Assembly: GCF_000621205.1 (NCBI RefSeq)
Contig: NZ_JHYY01000023.1
Coordinates: 1-64,000 of the forward strand
Source of the DNA: Halotalea alkalilenta DSM 17697
GTDB lineage: Bacteria; Pseudomonadota; Gammaproteobacteria; Pseudomonadales; Halomonadaceae
Reading direction: 5' to 3'
DNA: 64,000 nucleotides
Shown piece after piece: positions 59,616 to 64,000 of the stretch (position 1 is its first letter; each line of letters begins with the position of its first letter). The notes under the pieces are model-generated. The model searched no databases, was not told the DNA's origin, and worked only from the letters and a program-made list of their open reading frames with translations. The position numbers were made by a program, and so were the translations under genes.

Positions 59616-60434
59616 ATGTCTTCGAGCGTAGCGCACCCCGGTGGTCCTGATCATTTGAGCGTCGAGCCTCTCGCCGCCCTGTCGGACAATTATATCTGGT
59701 TGCTCACCGCGGGCGACGCCGATACCGTCACCGTCGTCGACCCGGGTGATGCCACCCCGGTGATCGCGTGGCTCGATGGCGAGGCGGGACGCGGACGCCG
59801 GCTCGATCGTATCCTGATCACCCATCATCATCGTGATCATACCGGCGGTGTCACCAGTCTGGTCGAGCGCTACGGCGCAGAGGTGATCGGGCCGCTGGAG
59901 TGCCGGTCGGTGGCGATCGACCATCGTCTCGGCGAGGGGGACGTCATTACCCTGTTCGGTCGAAAGGTGCGAGTGTTGCACACTCCGGGGCATACCCTCG
60001 ATCACATCGTCTACCTGGTCGAGGACGCGACACCGCTGCTGCTGTGCGGCGATACCCTCTTCCACGCCGGCTGCGGACGCTTGTTCGAAGGCACGGCCGA
60101 GCAGATGCAGGCGAACTTCTCCAGACTGCGCGAGCTACCTCCGTCGACGCTGGTGTTCGGCGCTCACGAGTATAGTCTCGCCAACCTCGCTTTCGCCCAG
60201 AGCGTCGAACCCGGCAACGCCGCGATCGATGCCGCGCTCGAGCGGGCACGCGCGCTTCGCGATGCGGGCAAGCCGACGCTGCCCAGCGAGATCGGCCGCG
60301 AGCGCATGGTCAATCCTTTCATGCGCTACGACGATCCTGGCGTGCGCAAGGCGCTGAGCGAGCACGCCGGTCGCGTGCCGGACAGCGACGGCGACGCCTT
60401 CTCGCTGCTGCGCGAGTGGAAAGACCACTTCTGA
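59616..60434 (+). CDS. gloB: Hydroxyacylglutathione hydrolase (glyoxalase II)
   Basis: GloB hydrolyses S-lactoylglutathione to lactate and glutathione. The 272-residue protein has the metallo-beta-lactamase motif THHHRDHTGG (His70, His72, Asp74, His75), with later ligands in HTPGHTLDHIVY, GDTLFHAGCGRLFEGT and GAHEYSLANLAFA. The substrate-binding C-terminal domain has NPFMRYDDPGVRKAL. The ATG at 59616 is preferred, as the frame open from 59478 overlaps the divergent gene's start. It is followed by an A/T-rich repeat and then mltD. Confidence 0.95.
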   Translation: MSSSVAHPGGPDHLSVEPLAALSDNYIWLLTAGDADTVTVVDPGDATPVIAWLDGEAGRGRRLDRILITHHHRDHTGGVTSLVERYGAEVIGPLECRSVAIDHRLGEGDVITLFGRKVRVLHTPGHTLDHIVYLVEDATPLLLCGDTLFHAGCGRLFEGTAEQMQANFSRLRELPPSTLVFGAHEYSLANLAFAQSVEPGNAAIDAALERARALRDAGKPTLPSEIGRERMVNPFMRYDDPGVRKALSEHAGRVPDSDGDAFSLLREWKDHF

Positions 60435-60500
60435 CTCCCCTGCCGCCTTCCCGCGGCGTGAAAGTAGCGCGGTGACCGATGGGTCATCGCTCGGATTCGT

Positions 60501-60532
60501 CCTTTCTTTTCAAGAAGTTTTTTCAAGAAAGG
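60501..60532. repeat. Repeat structure between gloB and mltD
   Basis: CCTTTCTT (60501-60508) and AAGAAAGG (60525-60532) are inverted. Inside, TTTTCAAGAA occurs twice as a direct repeat (60507-60516, 60520-60529). It stands in the 115-base gap and may be a weak terminator for gloB or an upstream element for mltD, whose start is 18 bases further. Confidence 0.35.
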
Positions 60533-60549
60533 CGTGAAGGAATCAAGTT

Positions 60550-61668
60550 TTGCCGATAGCTTCGAATGTCACCCGCCGTATCCGCATCCATGCCAAACTC
60601 GCACTCGGCAGCCTCGGGGTCGCCTCGCTCAGCGCCATGATGGTGACGATGCCCTCAAGCGTCAGCGCCTCCTCTCTGCAGCAAAATCGCATGGCCTTCC
60701 TCTATGGACAGGTCGCCAGCCGCTACGACTCCACCTGGCAGCGGATCGCCTCGGGATTCGCGCTCGATCATCGCCTGGACGACCCCCGCGTGCAGCAGTG
60801 GCTCGGCTGGTTCGAGGCGCGCCCGCAGATGTTCGATCAATTCGCCCGCCGCGCAGCACCCTGGCTGCGCTACGTCGCCGAGCAGGTCGACGAGCGTGGC
60901 ATGCCCGGCGAACTCGCGCTGCTGCCTTTCATCGAGAGCGGCTACGACCCGACCGCGCGCAATCCTGCCGGATCCAGCGGGCTCTGGCAGTTCATGCCGG
61001 CGACCGCCCGGGAGATGGGGCTCGACAGCACCCGCGGCTACGCCGGACGACGCGACGTGGTCGCCTCCACCGGTGCCGCGCTCGATTACTTCGAGATGCT
61101 GCGTCGACACTGGTACGGCGATGACTGGGAGCTTACGCTCGCGGCCTACAATGCCGGTCCGGGACGGGTCAACGCTGCGTTGGCGAGCAGCCCGGCGGAG
61201 GATTTCTGGACGCTGTCGCTGCCGCGCGAGACCCGCGACTACGTGCCCAAGCTGCTCGCGCTGTCGGCGATCGTCTCCGATCCCGGGCGCTACGGCATCG
61301 ACCTGCCGCCGATTCCCGATCAGCCCACCTTCGTCCAGGTCGAGCTGGAGCAGTCGCTGGACATCAGGACCGCCGCCGAGCTCGCCGGCATCGGACTCGA
61401 CGAGCTGCGCGCGCTGAACCCCGCCTACAGCGGTACCCAGGTACAGCGGGGGCTGCTGATTCCGGTCGATGCCCATCGCACCTTCGATACCAATCTCGCC
61501 GAGTTCGACTTCGACGCGAAGCCTCAGCGCTACATCGTCGGCCGTGGCGACACGCTGAGCGAGATCAGCGCCCGTACCGGGGTTCCGATCGAGGAGATCA
61601 AGCGTCGCAATCGGCTTGCCGACAGCCGGCTGCGCGTCGGTCAGGCGCTGATGCTGGCCGGTGGCTGA
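60550..61668 (+). CDS. mltD: Membrane-bound lytic murein transglycosylase D
   Basis: A 372-residue lytic transglycosylase of the MltD type. A signal-like N-terminus (LALGSLGVASLSAMMV) lacks an obvious lipobox cysteine. The SLT domain has catalytic Glu129 in ALLPFIESGYDP, followed by GSSGLWQFMPATAREMGL and LAAYNAGPGRV. One LysM motif is at the end (RYIVGRGDTLSEISARTGVPIEEIKRRN). The start is a TTG at 60550 with GAAGGA ahead. It is shorter than E. coli MltD, with one recognisable LysM here. It acts on peptidoglycan in the periplasm. Confidence 0.92.
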   Translation: MPIASNVTRRIRIHAKLALGSLGVASLSAMMVTMPSSVSASSLQQNRMAFLYGQVASRYDSTWQRIASGFALDHRLDDPRVQQWLGWFEARPQMFDQFARRAAPWLRYVAEQVDERGMPGELALLPFIESGYDPTARNPAGSSGLWQFMPATAREMGLDSTRGYAGRRDVVASTGAALDYFEMLRRHWYGDDWELTLAAYNAGPGRVNAALASSPAEDFWTLSLPRETRDYVPKLLALSAIVSDPGRYGIDLPPIPDQPTFVQVELEQSLDIRTAAELAGIGLDELRALNPAYSGTQVQRGLLIPVDAHRTFDTNLAEFDFDAKPQRYIVGRGDTLSEISARTGVPIEEIKRRNRLADSRLRVGQALMLAGG

Positions 61669-61694
61669 AGGATGCCAGAACGCCTGAGAGGGGG

Positions 61695-61725
61695 TTGGCG
61701 TGTGCCCCGAGCCGCGCGCTATAGT
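61695..61725 (+). promoter_or_regulatory. Possible vegetative promoter for yejA
   Basis: TTGGCG (61695-61700) and TATAGT (61720-61725) are separated by 19 bases, slightly long. They lie upstream of the preferred TTG start at 61765 but inside the longer open frame from 61672, which supports the shorter protein. Confidence 0.4.
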
Positions 61726-61764
61726 GGGCCCTCGCGTCCGTTCCGCTCGATCAGGAAGACCGCT

Positions 61765-63612
61765 TTGATCGGTACCCTCTGTCGTTTCGCTCTGCTCACG
61801 CTGCTCGCCGTCGCTCCCGTGACGTGGGCGGCCTCCCCGGAACAAGTGCCTACCGTCCACGGCCTGTCGCTCTATGGCGAGCCGGGGTTGCCGGCCGGTT
61901 TCACTTCCTTCCCCTACGTCAACCCGAATGCGCCCAAGGGCGGCAGCCTGACCCGCGCCGCGCCGGTCAGCTTCAACTCGACCAATCCGTTCATCATCAC
62001 CGGCAGCGCAGCGTCGGGAATCGACTATCTGGGCCAGAGCTATCTCTACGACAGCCTGATGGTGTCGGATCCGGCCGAGATATTCAGCGCATACGGGCTG
62101 CTCGCCAGCGGCATCCGCCTCGACCCGCAGCGGCGCTGGATGGAGTTCGACCTCGACCCGCGCGCACGCTTTCACGATGGCGAGCCGGTCACCGCGGAAG
62201 ACGTGGTCTTCACCTTCAATCTGCTGGTCGAGAAAGGCGCGCCGTTCTTTCGCGGTTACTACGCCGACGTCACCTCGGTGCGCGCGGAAGGCCCCCTCAC
62301 CGTGCATTTCGACTTCGCCGAGCACAACTCTCCTGAGCTTCCGCTGATCCTCGGCCAGCTGCCGGTGCTGCCTGCGCACTATTGGAAGGATCGAGACTTC
62401 ACTCGCCCGACCCTCGAGATCCCGGTCGGCTCAGGCCCCTATCGCATCGAGCGGCTCGATCCAGGCCGCCAGATCGTCTATCGACGCGACCCTGACTACT
62501 GGGCGCGCGACCTGCCGGTCAACCGCGGGCGCTTCAACATCGACCGGCTGATATTCGATACCTACCTTGACGACTCGGTGGCGCTCGAGGCTTTTCGTGC
62601 CGGCAACGTCGATCTGCGAGTCGAGATGACTGCGAGCAACTGGGCCACCGGCTACCAGGGCCCGGCGATGGAGCGCGGGTTGATCGGCCAGTTGGTGGTG
62701 GCGAACCACAACCCCGCGCCGCTCCAGGCTTTCGTACCCAACCTGCGGCGTGCCCAGTTCCAGGACCCACGGGTACGCCGGGCGATCGGCCTGGCCTACG
62801 ACTTCGAATGGCAGAACCGCAACCTGTTCTACAGCCAGTACCGGCGCACGCGAGGCATGTTCGACGGCTCCGAGATGGAGGCCACCGGGCTGCCGGAAGG
62901 CGAGGAGCTGGCGCTGCTTGAGCCGCTGCGCGACCAGCTGCCGCCCGAGGTGTTCGAAGAGCCGCTGCCGATCGGGGAGCCCAGCGATCTGCGCGAGCGG
63001 CTGCGCCAGGCGCTGGCGCTGCTCGAGGAGGCAGGCTACAGGGTCGAGAACGATCGCATGGTCGATGCGCAGGGACACTCGCTCTCGTTCGAGATCCTGC
63101 TCTGGGACGGACGGATGCAGCGCATGGTGCTGCCCTATGTGCGTAACCTTCGCCGTATAGGCATCGATGCGCGGGTCCGGGTGGTCGACCCCAGCCAGTA
63201 CCAGGTACGTATTTCCCAGCACGACTACGACATGATCATCGGCTCGTTCGCCCAGTCGAGCAGCCCCGGTAACGAGCAGCGAGAATTCTGGACCAGCGAC
63301 TACGCCGACCGGCCGCAGAGCCGCAATACCGCCGGCATCCGCAACCCGGCGATCGACCAGCTGGTCGAGTCGCTGATCCGCGCCGATTCGCGCGAGTCCC
63401 TCGACGCCCACGCCCGGGCGCTGGACCGCGCATTGCGCTGGAACTTCTATCTGGTGCCCCAGTACCACAACCCCGGTACGCGTATCGCCTATTGGAGAAA
63501 GCTCGCTTTCCCGCTGCCCTTCCCCGATTACGGGCTCGACCTCGACGCCTGGTGGGTGGATTCGCAGCGCGCTTCCCGTGTCGAGGCCGCCCAGGACGAT
63601 CAACAGCCATGA
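61765..63612 (+). CDS. yejA: Extracellular solute-binding protein, peptide ABC transporter (YejA-like)
   Basis: A 615-residue family-5 periplasmic binding protein of the YejA branch. The start is placed at a TTG (61765) with AGGAAG ahead, which gives an immediate signal peptide (IGTLCRFALLTLLAVAPVTWA). An ATG at 61672, four bases after the mltD stop, adds 31 arginine-rich residues. Core features are SLYGEPGLPAGFTSFPYVNPNAPKGG, GLDPQRRW-like LDPQRRWMEFDLDPRARFHDGEPVTAEDVVFTF, and VGSGPYRIERLDPGRQIVYRRDPDYWARDLPVNRG. It presents oligopeptides to the permease that follows by ATGA overlap. Confidence 0.9.
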   Translation: MIGTLCRFALLTLLAVAPVTWAASPEQVPTVHGLSLYGEPGLPAGFTSFPYVNPNAPKGGSLTRAAPVSFNSTNPFIITGSAASGIDYLGQSYLYDSLMVSDPAEIFSAYGLLASGIRLDPQRRWMEFDLDPRARFHDGEPVTAEDVVFTFNLLVEKGAPFFRGYYADVTSVRAEGPLTVHFDFAEHNSPELPLILGQLPVLPAHYWKDRDFTRPTLEIPVGSGPYRIERLDPGRQIVYRRDPDYWARDLPVNRGRFNIDRLIFDTYLDDSVALEAFRAGNVDLRVEMTASNWATGYQGPAMERGLIGQLVVANHNPAPLQAFVPNLRRAQFQDPRVRRAIGLAYDFEWQNRNLFYSQYRRTRGMFDGSEMEATGLPEGEELALLEPLRDQLPPEVFEEPLPIGEPSDLRERLRQALALLEEAGYRVENDRMVDAQGHSLSFEILLWDGRMQRMVLPYVRNLRRIGIDARVRVVDPSQYQVRISQHDYDMIIGSFAQSSSPGNEQREFWTSDYADRPQSRNTAGIRNPAIDQLVESLIRADSRESLDAHARALDRALRWNFYLVPQYHNPGTRIAYWRKLAFPLPFPDYGLDLDAWWVDSQRASRVEAAQDDQQP

Positions 63613-64000
63613 ACGACTACCTGCTGCGACGACTGCTGCTGATCGTACCGACCCTGCTCGGCATCATGCTGCTCAACTTCCTGATCGTGCAGGCCGCTCC
63701 AGGGGGGCCGGTCGAACAGATGCTCGCGCGGATCCAGGGCATGGGCAATACCAGCCTGAGCTTCACCGCCAGCACCGACGGCGTCGGCAGCGATGCCCAG
63801 CGAGGCACCGAGGGCGTCGATCCCGCCTTCATCGCGCAGCTCAACGCCCAGTTCGGTTTCGACCAGCCGATGTGGCAGCGCTTCGGTTCGATGATCCTCG
63901 ACTATGCGCGCTTCGACTTCGGTGACAGTTTCTTTCGCGGTCAGCCGGTGATAGAGCTGATCAAGGAGCGATTGCCGGTGTCGGTCTCGCTCGGGCTCTG
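63609..64000 (+). CDS. yejB: Peptide ABC transporter permease (YejB-like), truncated by window edge
   Basis: The first 130 residues of a binding-protein-dependent permease. The first membrane segment is YLLRRLLLIVPTLLGIMLLNFLIVQAAPGGP. A periplasmic loop of about 75 residues, characteristic of YejB, contains SFTASTDGVGSD, and the QFGFDQPMWQRFGSMILDYARFDFGDSFFRGQPVIELIKERLPVSVSLGL segment leads into the second membrane helix. The gene continues beyond the right edge. It overlaps yejA by ATGA. Confidence 0.9.
   Translation, partial: MNDYLLRRLLLIVPTLLGIMLLNFLIVQAAPGGPVEQMLARIQGMGNTSLSFTASTDGVGSDAQRGTEGVDPAFIAQLNAQFGFDQPMWQRFGSMILDYARFDFGDSFFRGQPVIELIKERLPVSVSLGL

Overview
This is GC-rich gammaproteobacterial chromosome, dense with genes that sit in short, tightly overlapping operons. 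Gene content points to the Oceanospirillales/Halomonadaceae: tusDCBE, rlmA, metH, nfuA, acpH, yhhQ, sohB, gloB/rnhA/dnaQ, a pntAA-AB-B transhydrogenase, and a fused acetyltransferase (PatZ type) facing a histone-deacetylase homologue. The family assignment is an inference from gene content and high GC, not from a search.

Left part (1-24.4 kb), mostly housekeeping. It opens with the tail of an IS110-like transposase, followed by two strong inverted repeats and a LacI-type regulator. Then come tusDCBE (tRNA 2-thiouridine sulfur relay) with acpH; a convergent molybdenum-cofactor operon (DUF1244-moaB-moeA); an XRE-cupin regulator; a deacetylase/PatZ divergent pair; dienelactone hydrolase; pdxH; wrbA; yihY-smr; rlmA; metH; nfuA; mntH with a DtxR/MntR-like operator; a DUF445 protein; and a KfrA-like coiled-coil DNA-binding protein.

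Accessory nitrogen and sulfur region (24.8-49.4 kb). A PAS-PAS-AAA+ sigma-54 activator diverges from a cyanate operon (Tat-exported binding protein, permease, ATPase, cyanase CynS, then a DUF1348 protein). A near-consensus -24/-12 promoter lies directly upstream of that operon. After an amidase and a solitary tyrosine recombinase there is a small housekeeping interlude (sufE, yidD, hisI, zur). A large organosulfur cluster follows: class II aldolase, flavin monooxygenase (SsuD-like LLM family), four-domain rhodanese, cysteine-dioxygenase-type thiol dioxygenase, a DszC/SfnB-like flavin monooxygenase, and an SsuABC-type transporter with one permease, one ATPase and four different binding proteins. 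It ends with cysB. The apparent logic is import of organosulfur compounds, oxidative C-S cleavage, sulfane-sulfur handling by rhodanese domains, and control by sulfur status.

Right part (49.8-64 kb), again housekeeping: a small winged-helix protein, pntB-pntAB-pntAA with a clear terminator, mntR (the likely regulator of mntH 33 kb away), an esterase, yhhQ, sohB, nudC, dnaQ, rnhA, a YafS-like methyltransferase, gloB, mltD and the start of a yejAB-type peptide transporter cut by the window edge.

The most interesting items are the dedicated sigma-54 control of cyanate use, the four-binding-protein organosulfur cluster, an AT-rich palindrome shared by three intergenic regions, the deacetylase/acetyltransferase pair, and the inverted repeats downstream of the IS110-like gene. 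No tRNA, rRNA or CRISPR array was seen.
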